Origin: CAZFLN01 sp964519905
GTDB taxonomy: Bacteria; Patescibacteriota; Microgenomatia; UBA1400; UBA1396
DNA: 64,000 bases
Assembly (NCBI GenBank): GCA_964519905.1
Contig: CAZFLN010000002.1
Coordinates: forward strand, 19,815-83,814
Direction of reading: 5' to 3'
In this document: piece by piece, positions 7,963 to 16,254 of the stretch
Layout of the letters: every line of letters starts with the position of its first letter
Position numbering within the stretch: position 1 is the stretch's first letter
Notes under the pieces: generated by a model
The model's database searches: none
The model's input: only the letters and a program-made list of their open reading frames with translations
Told to the model about the DNA's origin: nothing
Translations under genes and position numbers: made by a program

Positions 7963-8493
7963 ATGCGTAAGGAAATACTACTGGCAATCATTATCGGAAT
8001 TCTGGTCGGTCTCGGAGTCACTTTTGGGCTGTACCTTATTCGCCAACGCCTGGGAGACACCTCCACTATCAACACTATTGAACAAAGTCGACAAGGTGAA
8101 AATACTACCGGCAATAACAACAACGAAGCACTTTCTGGAACCCTCACTGTTCAACAACCAACTGCAGATACCTATACCACTCAAAGTGAAATTCGTGTTG
8201 TTGGTCGAGCCATTCCAAACAGTTACATCGTCGTTTTGAGTGGAGAAAATGAATTTGTTACCACGGCTGATACAGACGGTGATTTTTCTCTGATTATTCA
8301 GCTGGTTGCTGGAGGAAATCGAGTGAGCATTATTGCCACCTCTCCAGATGGAGACCAAGAAACTCTGGTTCGCAGTATTGTCTACTCCACGGTTGATCTC
8401 AATAATCCAACTGCTTCCGAAAGTGCCACGGCTACTACTTCAGCGCAACCAACGGCCACAAACTCTGCTCAAAATACAGCGCCAAGAAACTAA
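7963..8493 (+). CDS. Membrane-anchored protein with Ig-like domain
   Basis: The 176-aa protein has one N-terminal membrane anchor (about residues 5-26) and a polar linker. A beta-rich domain follows (about 58-140; TADTYTTQSEIRVVGRAIPN, DTDGDFSLIIQL) that resembles bacterial Ig-like folds. The tail is rich in Ala, Thr, Ser and Asn. It is probably extracytoplasmic. It is followed 10 bp later by a secreted-protein gene on the same strand, so the two likely form an operon. Function unknown. Confidence 0.7.
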   Translation: MRKEILLAIIIGILVGLGVTFGLYLIRQRLGDTSTINTIEQSRQGENTTGNNNNEALSGTLTVQQPTADTYTTQSEIRVVGRAIPNSYIVVLSGENEFVTTADTDGDFSLIIQLVAGGNRVSIIATSPDGDQETLVRSIVYSTVDLNNPTASESATATTSAQPTATNSAQNTAPRN

Positions 8494-8503
8494 TGGATCA
8501 GAC

Positions 8504-9190
8504 ATGAAATCACATACGACCCGCGCCAAATCAATCTTTGTCACGCTTCTTTCTGTATCTGTTTTTTCACTTTTCTTCGGTGTTGCACATGTTTCGCCCG
8601 TTCTGGCTCAAACACAAACGACAAGCCCTTCCGCAGAACTCAGAGAAATTATTCGCCAACGTTTAGAACAAACACTCCAAACTTCACCAGGGAGCACGCT
8701 CCTGGGCGTGGTTGGATCGGTGACACGAGTTGGAACCGCCACATTTGTTCTCACCGACCCTACCGGACGCGAACATACAGTCGTCATTGATCAAAACACG
8801 ACGTTCGCAGGAAATGCTCAAGTAAATGAACTTTCAGATCTCACGATTGATTCCGGTGTCGCAGTTATCGGAACTTCCAGTGATAACGTGTTGCTGAATG
8901 CTCGTAGAGTGATTCCTGCCACCAAACCATTCGTCGAAACCCGTCGTGTGGCACTCGGTACAATTGAAACACTCGAGCGATCAAGCATCTCGGTGCAAGA
9001 ACGTGGCAATGGTCAAACCACCTCTGCTGCCATCACGAACACCACGCGTTTTGAAGATATTCTCGGAAACACAGTTCCTCGTACCAGCATTCAAGAAGAC
9101 GAGGCCGTGCTGATTATCATTGATGAAGCAACGGCTGGTCGTCCAACAGCAAAACGAATCAGATTGCTGGTTGCTGCCACAGCAGAGTAA
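8504..9190 (+). CDS. Secreted beta-rich protein (DUF5666-like repeats)
   Basis: The 228-aa protein starts with a clear signal peptide: basic residues, a hydrophobic stretch and an AQA-type cleavage site near residue 35. Two similar beta-rich segments follow (about 65-125 and 135-228; LGVVGSVTRVGTATFVLTD and VALGTIETLERSSISVQERG), like DUF5666 domains. It was given the ATG at 8504 because upstream in-frame codons lie inside the preceding gene. Function unknown; the Ig-like membrane protein upstream suggests a shared cell-envelope role. Confidence 0.7.
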   Translation: MKSHTTRAKSIFVTLLSVSVFSLFFGVAHVSPVLAQTQTTSPSAELREIIRQRLEQTLQTSPGSTLLGVVGSVTRVGTATFVLTDPTGREHTVVIDQNTTFAGNAQVNELSDLTIDSGVAVIGTSSDNVLLNARRVIPATKPFVETRRVALGTIETLERSSISVQERGNGQTTSAAITNTTRFEDILGNTVPRTSIQEDEAVLIIIDEATAGRPTAKRIRLLVAATAE

Positions 9191-9247
9191 GCCCAAAAGT
9201 CTGTAAATTTCTCAAGAACGCCTCTCCCATTCTGACAAAAAGCATGA

Positions 9248-9253
9248 TATAAT
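9248..9253 (+). promoter_or_regulatory. rpmE extended -10 box
   Basis: TGATATAAT gives an extended -10 (TG one base before TATAAT). The hexamer ends 9 nt before the rpmE ATG. Confidence 0.6.
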
Positions 9254-9262
9254 TCCTACTCT

Positions 9263-9562
9263 ATGAAGCAGAATATTCATCCTAATTATCAGCAAGCTGA
9301 AGCTACCTGTGTCTGTGGCAACAATTTTCAAGTTGGTTCTACTCTGGCTACCATCGAAGTAGACATCTGTTCCAGCTGCCACCCATTCTTCACCAACGAA
9401 ATGCGTTTTGTTGATCGCAAGGGTCGTGTCGATGCTTTCCAAAAAGCTCAGCAGCGTGCTCAAGAGATTTCATCCACTCGTGGAGACGGAAAATCCAAGA
9501 AGTCAAAGTCCGAGCAAAAGTCCTACCAGGAAATCCTGGAAGAACAAAAGCAATCTCTCTAG
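9263..9562 (+). CDS. rpmE: Ribosomal protein L31, zinc-binding type
   Basis: L31 is a component of the central protuberance of the 50S subunit. The 99-aa protein has the four zinc ligands (C16, C18, C36, C39) and the signature CSSCHPFFT. A Lys/Ser/Gln-rich tail of about 30 residues extends it beyond the usual 66-75 aa. The gene lies just upstream of prfA, a common bacterial order. Confidence 0.95.
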   Translation: MKQNIHPNYQQAEATCVCGNNFQVGSTLATIEVDICSSCHPFFTNEMRFVDRKGRVDAFQKAQQRAQEISSTRGDGKSKKSKSEQKSYQEILEEQKQSL

Positions 9563-9635
9563 ATTCCCGATCGGGGTACCTTTCTCCTCCTCTCAACCTG
9601 TATACTGACAGGCAGAGTTTCCAGAAAGAATATCT

Positions 9636-10565
9636 ATGAGTTTTGATTCCACCGCGCACCTGAAGCAACATATTTCTCTCCTCGATGAGCAAATTGCAGA
9701 TCTGCAATCCGTTGCGGACCCAGAACTCCTCGAACTCGCACAAGAAGAAATTGCCCAACTCCAAGAACAAAAAACTGAGCTCGAGAAAACCATTCGATCC
9801 ATTGAGTCGAGTGGGCCCGCCGAGGTGCAGCACACCAACTGTATCGTAGAAATTCGAGGCGGGGCCGGTGGAGACGAAGCAAAACTCTGGGGCGAAGACC
9901 TCATGATGATGTACCTTCGCTTCGCTGAACTGAAACGTCTCAAGGTTGAGCCAATGGACAGTGGTGTTGTGAAGTTTATTGGGAAAAATGCCTATACTCT
10001 CTTGCGATTTGAGTCTGGAGTGCATCGGGTGCAACGCGTCCCAAGCACCGAGGCCTCTGGTCGAATTCACACCTCTACTGCCTCTGTGGCGGTCCTACCG
10101 GTGGTAAGCGAGAAAGTCATCGAGATCCGTCCGGAAGACCTGGAATGGACCTTCTCACGCGCCGGTGGCGCTGGCGGGCAGAATGTGAACAAAGTAAACT
10201 CAGCCGTATTGTTGCGACATATCCCGTCCGGACTTTCCGCTCAAAGTCGCCAAGAGCGCACGCAGCAACAAAATCGTCTGATCGCTCTCGAGCTTTTACG
10301 TGGACAACTCTGGGAACAACAAGAAGAAGAACGACTCAAAGCTCTTGGCGAAGCACGAAGCGCTATTGGTCGGGCTCAACGCGCTGAAAAAATTCGCACG
10401 TACAACTTTCCCCAAAATCGTCTCACTGATCACCGAATTCCCCACTCTTGGTATGACCTGGATCGACGCCTCCTCGGCGATCTCGATGACGTCATTTCTC
10501 TCCTCCAACAATGGGAGCGTGGCGAAGTCGAAGGCGACGCCACTGACGCCGACTCTGATGAGTAA
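9636..10565 (+). CDS. prfA: Peptide chain release factor 1, short form
   Basis: RF1 recognises UAA/UAG and triggers peptide release. The 309-aa protein has the GGQ loop (AGGAGGQNVNKVNSAV), the RF1-type tripeptide position PST in HRVQRVPSTEASGRIHTS, and LTDHRI near the C-terminus. It is about 50 residues shorter than typical RF1 because the N-terminal domain is reduced. A TATACT box lies about 30 nt upstream. The gene follows rpmE and converges on ybeY. Confidence 0.93.
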   Translation: MSFDSTAHLKQHISLLDEQIADLQSVADPELLELAQEEIAQLQEQKTELEKTIRSIESSGPAEVQHTNCIVEIRGGAGGDEAKLWGEDLMMMYLRFAELKRLKVEPMDSGVVKFIGKNAYTLLRFESGVHRVQRVPSTEASGRIHTSTASVAVLPVVSEKVIEIRPEDLEWTFSRAGGAGGQNVNKVNSAVLLRHIPSGLSAQSRQERTQQQNRLIALELLRGQLWEQQEEERLKALGEARSAIGRAQRAEKIRTYNFPQNRLTDHRIPHSWYDLDRRLLGDLDDVISLLQQWERGEVEGDATDADSDE

Positions 10566-10591
10566 CGTTTCAAAGTTGAATTGAGTCGTGA

Positions 10592-10984
10592 TTAATCGTG
10601 ATGAATACCGAGCAAATGCAATGAACCATGCTCAGCGAGAAATTCAGCGTGCTGTTGAGGCGGAATACCTTGCTCTTGCGCGTCTGCGGCAATAACTTCG
10701 TAACACAGCAGAATATCTCCATACTGAACGCTTGTTTCGTCAGTCTCTAAGAAATTTGGAGTCGGTTGTTCTGGATCGTGCATCACGAATGTGAGTACAT
10801 CAGTTGAACCTTGGTGATGCTTAAAGTTTTGATTCAGCTGAATCATTTCTAATTCGTTCACTACACGCACGCCAATCTGGGCGACCGTGATGCCATGAAT
10901 TAAAAACGTTTTGGAAATGGCGTGTTCTACCCCACGTTCCTCTAGAGGAAAATCATGCGGATTCTCAAAGAACACTTCGATCAT
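10592..10984 (-). CDS. ybeY: Endoribonuclease YbeY
   Basis: YbeY is a zinc-dependent endoribonuclease in rRNA maturation and quality control. The 130-aa protein ends almost at its catalytic motif HGSLHLLGIHHD, which keeps the three metal-binding His of HGxLHLxGxDH. The upstream part (NFKHHQGSTDVLTF) also matches. It lies 10 bp downstream of rpsU on the same strand, consistent with a ribosome-biogenesis operon. Confidence 0.93.
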   Translation of the reverse strand: MIEVFFENPHDFPLEERGVEHAISKTFLIHGITVAQIGVRVVNELEMIQLNQNFKHHQGSTDVLTFVMHDPEQPTPNFLETDETSVQYGDILLCYEVIAADAQEQGIPPQQHAEFLAEHGSLHLLGIHHD

Positions 10985-10994
10985 GTGTCGAAAA

Positions 10995-11207
10995 TTACTG
11001 ACCCATGCGGCGGCGCATCATGCGACGCTCAGCCTTGAGTTTTCGCTCCAGCTCCTTGGCAGCTTCCTTCTTGAGGACGGCTGGTGGCTTGTGGTAGCGA
11101 CGATCTCGAACAAAAGTGACGATATCATCAAACTGCAGAAGTTTCTTGAACTTCTTGATCATGTTGTTGTTGTCATCACCCTTCTGGGCTTTTACGATAA
11201 TTGGCAT
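10995..11207 (-). CDS. rpsU: Ribosomal protein S21
   Basis: The 70-aa basic protein has the S21 pattern (FKKLLQFDDIVTFVRDRRYH, KPPAVLKKEAAKE, then a very basic tail). A minus-strand TGTTATAAT extended -10 (hexamer 11216-11221) ends 8 nt before the ATG, so the message is probably leaderless. S21 is the subunit next to the anti-Shine-Dalgarno region, which fits with a genome using many leaderless starts, although that link is speculative. Confidence 0.94.
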   Translation of the reverse strand: MPIIVKAQKGDDNNNMIKKFKKLLQFDDIVTFVRDRRYHKPPAVLKKEAAKELERKLKAERRMMRRRMGQ

Positions 11208-11301
11208 AGGGAGGAATTATAACACACTCTTGAGAAACCATACAAGAAAATCTGATTTTCGCTTGATTCTGTTGTGTGAAAATTTCTCTGGGAAACACAA
11301 A

Positions 11302-11326
11302 CATCACCACTTTACAAGTGATGATG
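11302..11326. other. Intergenic hairpin upstream of rpsU
   Basis: CATCACCACTT and AAGTGATGATG form a near-perfect 11-bp stem with a 3-nt loop. It lies in the 262-bp gap between proS and rpsU. There is no T-run on either side, so it is not a standard terminator. The rest of the gap holds only the repeat element at 11442-11465 and the rpsU promoter. Confidence 0.4.
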
Positions 11327-11441
11327 CTTGGTTCACCGGATGTACAGTTGCTACTATAGCAAAGTTTCGGGTTTGGTACAGGTGAAAAATTTGCCCCTAT
11401 CAGGTTCTATAACTCACTACTTGGCTGAAAGAAAATAGAGC

Positions 11442-11465
11442 TATAGGCCTAAAGGTCAAACCTTC
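11442..11465 (-). repeat. 3'-end repeat element, copy 3
   Basis: This 24-bp element is identical in core to copies 1 and 2. It lies 4 bp beyond the proS stop codon, in proS orientation. Confidence 0.85.
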
Positions 11466-11469
11466 CACA

Positions 11470-12927
11470 TTAGTATGCCTGCGCAAAAAGCCACCGACGC
11501 TTTGCCGGTGCCCCGGTCATCACGTCAAAACCTTCTGACTCTGACTCATCCAGTGGCACACAACGTGTCGTTGCCTTGGTAAGTTCCTTTATCTTGGCTT
11601 CGGTCTCTGGATTTTCGTCCCAATACGCTCGGATAAAGCCTTTGTGATTCTGCATGACTTCCTGAAATTCATCGAATGTCGCTACATCTCGAGTATTCTG
11701 CTCTACTCGCTTTTTGGCGCGTGCAAACAAATCCTCCTGAATCCACTCCAACAACTGTGGCACACCGGTTTCAAGACTTTCTACTTTCAATACCCGCTTC
11801 TCGCGCAAGTGTCGCACCGCGAACTGAATCTCGGCGGCGGCCATCTCGCGCGCTCCCAATTCCAACCGCAGCGGAATTCCCCGCAGCTCGGCGTCATTAA
11901 TTCGGTACCCAAGTGACAGTTTTTCGCGCGCGTCCACCTCGACGCGTACGCCTTGCGCACGCAGGCGCGCAGCAATGCTGTGCGCGTACTCCACCAAGCG
12001 GAAGTCATCACTGCGCACCGGCAGAATACTCACTTGAATCGGAGCAATCTTTGGTGGCAACACCAAACCATGATCATCACTGTGCGTAAGGATCAAGCCA
12101 CCAATTGTTCGCGTCGACAAACCAAAACTCGTTTGCCACCCATACTCGGTTTCGCCATTTTGATCCTGAAACTTAATGTCAAAGGCCTTGGCGAAATTCT
12201 GTCCAAGATCATGGCTTGTTCCAGCTTGCAAAGCCTTGCCATCAGGCATGAGTGCTTCGACGGTAGTGGTTTGGAAAGCGCCAGCAAATTTCTCTGCTTC
12301 GCTCTTCACTCCTTTCACCACCGGAATAGCCAAAACGTCTTGTAACACAGCAGCGTAGGCATCCAATGCATTGAGTACCATTCGCTGAGCCTCTTCATGT
12401 GTGGCATGTACAGAGTGTGTTTCCTGCCAAAGGAATTCTGTTGTTCTGAGGAAAAAATGAGTTCTCTTTTCCCACCGAACCACGTTGTTCCATTGGTTCA
12501 TGATAAGAGGCAAATCGCGGTACGACTGAATCCACTTACTGTACATGTCGTACATGATGGTTTCAGAGGTTGGTCGCACAGCCAAAGGCTCTTCAAGTTG
12601 CTCTCCACCCGCATGTGTGACGATCGCAAGTTCTGGAGCAAATCCTTCAACGTGCTCTGCTTCGCGCTGCAAAAAACTCATTGGAATAAACATTGGGAAA
12701 TACGCATTCTGACTCCCCAACTCCTTGAGACGAGCATCCAGGTCTCGCTGAATGCCTTCCCAAATAGCGTACCCGTATGGCTTGATGACCATACAGCCGC
12801 GGACCGGAGAGTAATCAGCCAATCCAGCCTGCAAAATAAGATCGGTATACCAGGCTGCTGCGTCTTCTGAGCGCTTGCGAAGGCGATTTTTTTGATTTTG
12901 TTGGTTTTTCTGAGAATTTTCAGACAT
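11470..12927 (-). CDS. proS: Prolyl-tRNA synthetase, archaeal/eukaryal type
   Basis: This class II synthetase charges tRNA-Pro. The 485-aa protein has motif 2 (NVVRWEKRTHFFLRTTEF) and motif 3 (TRTIGGLILTHSDDHGLVLP). The C-terminal domain ends in Tyr (LFAQAY), a feature of the archaeal/eukaryal-type ProRS without the bacterial editing insertion. The ATG at 12927 follows AAGGAG at good spacing; the longer frame upstream lacks a ribosome site and overlaps the preceding gene region. It is second in the T-box-controlled operon. Confidence 0.95.
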   Translation of the reverse strand: MSENSQKNQQNQKNRLRKRSEDAAAWYTDLILQAGLADYSPVRGCMVIKPYGYAIWEGIQRDLDARLKELGSQNAYFPMFIPMSFLQREAEHVEGFAPELAIVTHAGGEQLEEPLAVRPTSETIMYDMYSKWIQSYRDLPLIMNQWNNVVRWEKRTHFFLRTTEFLWQETHSVHATHEEAQRMVLNALDAYAAVLQDVLAIPVVKGVKSEAEKFAGAFQTTTVEALMPDGKALQAGTSHDLGQNFAKAFDIKFQDQNGETEYGWQTSFGLSTRTIGGLILTHSDDHGLVLPPKIAPIQVSILPVRSDDFRLVEYAHSIAARLRAQGVRVEVDAREKLSLGYRINDAELRGIPLRLELGAREMAAAEIQFAVRHLREKRVLKVESLETGVPQLLEWIQEDLFARAKKRVEQNTRDVATFDEFQEVMQNHKGFIRAYWDENPETEAKIKELTKATTRCVPLDESESEGFDVMTGAPAKRRWLFAQAY

Positions 12928-12943
12928 ACTTTTACTCCTTTTT

Positions 12944-13279
12944 TTAAAATAATTTTCCACCAATTATTGCTTGTGGTTTATCGGGTGTAATCAGAACACA
13001 CTCACCATTTTGGTCTGGAACACCAAGTGTAAGCACTTCAGAAATAAATGGCCCAATTTGCCGTGGAGGAAAATTCACCACACCTAAAACCAATTTCCCA
13101 ATCAATTCATCTTGCGAATAGTATTTGGTAATCTGTGCGCTCGACTTTTTGATGCCAATCTCTGCTCCAAAATTAATAGTCAGTTGATATGCCGGCTTTC
13201 GTGCTTCTGGAAAATCTGAAACCTGTTCAATCTTCCCTACACGAATATCCAATTCTTCAAAATTTTGATAGGTTGCCAT
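12944..13279 (-). CDS. CsaA-like tRNA-binding-domain protein
   Basis: The 111-aa protein is a single EMAP-II-type tRNA-binding OB fold (FEELDIRVGKIEQVSDFPEA, GKLVLGVVNFPPRQIGPFIS, VLTLGVPD), as in CsaA or the C-terminus of MetRS. The frame extends upstream to 13540, but that part is the T-box leader, so the ATG at 13279 was used. It lies 16 bp before proS and shares its T-box control, which suggests a role with ProRS or tRNA. That partnership is inference. Confidence 0.85.
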   Translation of the reverse strand: MATYQNFEELDIRVGKIEQVSDFPEARKPAYQLTINFGAEIGIKKSSAQITKYYSQDELIGKLVLGVVNFPPRQIGPFISEVLTLGVPDQNGECVLITPDKPQAIIGGKLF

Positions 13280-13305
13280 AATTCTTTTTCTTCCATTTTT
13301 TGACG

Positions 13306-13546
13306 AAAAAAATCCGCCCGCGTCGAAAAATTCCTGAGAATTCTCGACAAGGACGGTGCGAACCGTGGTACCACCTTGCTTTTTCTGTTGTTCACCGAAG
13401 TGAAACAGAACTTCATTGATCGCGATATCGGGCGAAACCGAACGTGTTAGCAAGCCCTCACACTGTGAATGCGGGACCGGGACCACGCTTGTTCCCTTTC
13501 GGCCAGGCAGATGGGAGCTGCCGGTGTCGGTGTACGACAAAACAGT
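13306..13546 (-). ncRNA. T-box riboswitch controlling csaA-like/proS
   Basis: The minus-strand leader carries the T-box sequence GGTGGTACCACGG (complement of 13363-13376 region). The antiterminator pairs CAAGG with CCTTG and ACGG with CCGT around the TGGTACC bulge. The competing terminator pairs CCGTCC (13351-13356) with GGGCGG (13314-13319) and ends in seven Ts (13306-13312). The bulge TGGT would pair with an ACCA tRNA end, which fits tRNA-Pro with A73. The specifier codon could not be fixed by eye. Uncharged tRNA-Pro should allow read-through. Confidence 0.9.
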
Positions 13547-13552
13547 AACTGC

Positions 13553-13558
13553 AGTATA
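13553..13558 (-). promoter_or_regulatory. -10 box of the T-box operon
   Basis: TATACT on the minus strand is preceded by TGC (extended -10). It places the transcript start near 13546, just before the T-box stem I region. Confidence 0.6.
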
Positions 13559-13593
13559 GCATACAGAATACCAGAAAAATTAAAGGGGAAACC

Positions 13594-14730
13594 TTATCGG
13601 AACAATCCCCACACGTCGCTCAAACTCACAACGACGAACAACCCTAGCAAGAACATCATTCCACCGGCATTGGCGCGCATTTCCCAACGTAAGCGCCGCT
13701 CTCTGCCAAGTATTGGCTCGAGCAGTAAGAAAATTGAACGACCGCCATCCAAAACTGGAATTGGAAGGAGATTCATAATAGCTAAATTCAAAGAAATAAT
13801 ACCCAGCCAATTGACAGAACCCTGCCAACCATCCTGAAGAATTCCAGACTTATATGTTTCTTCAAAAATACCAATCGGCCCCTTCAGGTCTGTTGGAACA
13901 GTACCTTTGGTAAAAATGCCACCGAGCATATTCCCCAGAGAAGTAAGAATCAGCTGAGTCATGCGAAGCGAGTCTTGCAAACCAACAATCGTTCCACGAA
14001 TTGGCATCTGCCACCATTCGTAGAAAACATAATCTACGCCAGGAGACAGCTGTACGCCCATGCGACCAGCGGTCCCAGCTGGTCGCAGTGAAAGCTCTTC
14101 GATCATCTGATCACCAGAGCGATCAAGCGTTACAAACAATGTATCACTAGGAATTTCGCGAATTCCTTCTATAAAACTCGTGACATCGGTCACCGGCTGA
14201 ACAGATTCTGCGGTCTCACCAAAGCCAATAAGTTGATCCCCTACTTGCAACTCAGCGTTCCCAGCAGGGCTGTTCTGCTCCACTCCAGCAATGTAAACGG
14301 TATTGTTCTGAATCTCCGGGATGCCGGTTGAAGAATACAGCAGAGAAAAACACAGAATTGCAAATAAGAAATTCACAAATACTCCAGCCAACAGAATAAT
14401 CAAACGAGCCCAAATGGGTTTGAATCGAAACGCTTGTGCATCAGTCACACCATCGGTTTGTTGTACTTCATTGAGCTGTTCAATCGTCTCACTATCATCT
14501 CCAAAAAGACGAACATACCCGCCAATTGGTATTGAATTGAGTACAAAAGGGGTATCCCACCAAGTAAACAACTTTTTTATGCGGGGGGGAAATCCAACAG
14601 CAAACTCTTCGACGTGTACACCCAAAAACTTCGCTGCCAAAAAGTGACCCAACTCATGAATCACAATTAAAACCGATAACAGAATTAATGTCCAAAAAAT
14701 GGTGAGTGGCAGAACAAAGAATGAAAACAT
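13594..14730 (-). CDS. rseP: RIP-type site-2 metalloprotease
   Basis: This membrane zinc protease cleaves substrates within the membrane (RseP/RasP family). The 378-aa protein has the HELGH zinc motif near the N-terminus in a membrane segment, a central PDZ domain (about residues 110-215), and the second active-site motif NLLPIPVLDGG near the C-terminus. The ATG at 14730 is preferred over a TTG at 14742. It follows frr by 17 bp, an order common in bacteria (frr ... rseP). Confidence 0.93.
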   Translation of the reverse strand: MFSFFVLPLTIFWTLILLSVLIVIHELGHFLAAKFLGVHVEEFAVGFPPRIKKLFTWWDTPFVLNSIPIGGYVRLFGDDSETIEQLNEVQQTDGVTDAQAFRFKPIWARLIILLAGVFVNFLFAILCFSLLYSSTGIPEIQNNTVYIAGVEQNSPAGNAELQVGDQLIGFGETAESVQPVTDVTSFIEGIREIPSDTLFVTLDRSGDQMIEELSLRPAGTAGRMGVQLSPGVDYVFYEWWQMPIRGTIVGLQDSLRMTQLILTSLGNMLGGIFTKGTVPTDLKGPIGIFEETYKSGILQDGWQGSVNWLGIISLNLAIMNLLPIPVLDGGRSIFLLLEPILGRERRLRWEMRANAGGMMFLLGLFVVVSLSDVWGLFR

Positions 14731-14747
14731 ACAACCCACCAATGCAG

Positions 14748-15305
14748 TTACAGCTGCATTAACTCCTGCTCTTTTTTCTCGGCTAAGCCGTTGACTGTTT
14801 CCATAGCGGCATCGACTTCCTTTTGCAGGACCTCGATCTCGCGCTTGATGTCGTCCTCACTGACTCCAGCCTCACCTTTGTCTGCTTCGATCAGCTCTTT
14901 TACTTCAGTACGAACGTTTCGGAGCGAAACCTTGGTCTCTTCGAGTTTTTCTTTGACCATCTTCACGAGTTGCTGACGGCGCTCTTGAGTCAGAGGGGGA
15001 ATCACAATGTGCAACAGATTGTCTTTGACTACTGGGCTACTGCCAATTTCACTGGCCACCAAAGAAAGCGAACGCTCTACGTCTTTCAATACACCTTTGT
15101 CATATGGCTGAATGACCAATAATGTTGAGTCTGCGGCAGTGATTGAAGCCAATTCCTTGAGTGCCATGCGCATCCCACCATAAGCATCGACTTGAATCAT
15201 GACGTTCTCCACCAAAGACGGCTGGGCTCGACCAGTACGAATTTGTCGGAGCTGATCAGTAAAACGCTCGATAACTGTCTGACTATTTTGAACAAATACA
15301 CTCAC
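14748..15305 (-). CDS. frr: Ribosome recycling factor
   Basis: RRF splits post-termination ribosomes together with EF-G. With the GTG at 15305, preceded by AAAGGAG, the protein is 185 aa, the standard length. It matches the family (QIRTGRAQPSLVENV, IQPYDKGVLKDVERSL, IPPLTQERRQQLVKMVKE). The longer frame upstream to 15347 lacks a ribosome site and enters the promoter region. Confidence 0.95.
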   Translation of the reverse strand: MSVFVQNSQTVIERFTDQLRQIRTGRAQPSLVENVMIQVDAYGGMRMALKELASITAADSTLLVIQPYDKGVLKDVERSLSLVASEIGSSPVVKDNLLHIVIPPLTQERRQQLVKMVKEKLEETKVSLRNVRTEVKELIEADKGEAGVSEDDIKREIEVLQKEVDAAMETVNGLAEKKEQELMQL

Positions 15306-15342
15306 GGATTGACTCCTTTTTTCGATATTCTGTCTCTTATTG

Positions 15343-15348
15343 TACAAT
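15343..15348 (+). promoter_or_regulatory. -10 box for the 15355 gene
   Basis: TACAAT ends 6 nt before the proposed GTG start at 15355. This spacing decided the start choice over the TTG at 15340, which lies upstream of the box. Confidence 0.5.
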
Positions 15349-15354
15349 GTCCAG

Positions 15355-16209
15355 GTGGTAATCCAAATTCGTAATCTGTTTTCCTTTTTATTCGGACTGG
15401 CATGGCGCAGTGTCAGCGATACGAATGTGTATCTTCGTGCCCCACTCTTGCCTGGGAGAATTCTTGTTTTCTATACATTCCTCTGCGCTTTGCTGATTGC
15501 AGGTGGACACAGTCTTGTATTTTGGTTTACTGACGCTCGTCAAATCGAAACCCAAGCACTCCAAATCTGGAACGAGCTCGAAACCACGTGGCCCGCTGAT
15601 CTTGAGTTTTCGTATCGGCAAGGTGTCTGGGACTCCACCCTCACAGAACCTTTTGTTGTTTCGTATCCTGGTGAATTCCCACAACAAAGTGGTTGGCCGA
15701 GCGAATTCATCACGATTATTCCAGAAGAATCTAACGAAATACAAACAAAAAGCCTCTTTACTCTTCGCACAGAAACCCTCACCGTTCAATCCGCTGGGGA
15801 AAATCAACAGACTTTTCTCTGGAGTGACCTACTACAAAATGAAGAAATTCTCCTCAATCAAAGTATTGTACACAATGCCACACCTCAGGTAGAAATACTC
15901 ACCCGCTTCGGGCTGCAACAAATGGCGCTCTTTGTCTTCTTGTGGCGGGCTTTTGGTGTTTGGTTCCTTCGACTTCTTGGACTGTTTCTCTACTCTTGGT
16001 TGGCGCAAGTACTCTGGACGTTTCGTGGGCGAAACTTGAACTTTGGTTCCGTCTACAAAATGGGGCTCATTTTGCTCCCAGTGACTGAGCTCCTCACCCT
16101 GCTCTGGAAGGTTCTCTTACCCGCCAACGAGCCATTTTTCTCGTTTTGGTGGGTCTGGCTCCTGCTGATGGGAACGGTGATCATTACTGCCCCACGAAAA
16201 AGCGCATAA
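15355..16209 (+). CDS. Membrane protein, DUF1189-like
   Basis: The 284-aa protein has one N-terminal membrane segment (about residues 28-50), a beta-rich polar region of about 100 residues, then three to four C-terminal membrane segments ending in a short basic tail. The layout resembles DUF1189 proteins; no function is known. It is divergent from frr and converges on tsf, with a shared terminator. Confidence 0.65.
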   Translation: MVIQIRNLFSFLFGLAWRSVSDTNVYLRAPLLPGRILVFYTFLCALLIAGGHSLVFWFTDARQIETQALQIWNELETTWPADLEFSYRQGVWDSTLTEPFVVSYPGEFPQQSGWPSEFITIIPEESNEIQTKSLFTLRTETLTVQSAGENQQTFLWSDLLQNEEILLNQSIVHNATPQVEILTRFGLQQMALFVFLWRAFGVWFLRLLGLFLYSWLAQVLWTFRGRNLNFGSVYKMGLILLPVTELLTLLWKVLLPANEPFFSFWWVWLLLMGTVIITAPRKSA

Positions 16210-16243
16210 AAAAAGCGCCCCATTTCTGGAGCGCTTTTCTTTT
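16208..16243. terminator. Bidirectional intrinsic terminator
   Basis: The stem AAAGCGCCCC/GGAGCGCTTTT with A-run before and T-run after lies between the convergent 15355 gene and tsf. It can serve both. Confidence 0.85.
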
Positions 16244-16254
16244 GTTGTCTGTAT

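Noticed and set aside
9563..9600. Terminator after rpmE (CCCGATCGGG)
   Set aside because: The palindrome has no loop and is not followed by a proper T-run.
11339..11363. tRNA-like or promoter sequence near the TATAG on either strand
   Set aside because: No cloverleaf could be formed and no properly spaced -35 box was seen.
13280..13540. Upstream part of the long frame before the CsaA-like gene
   Set aside because: This stretch is the T-box leader with terminator; the protein match starts at 13279.
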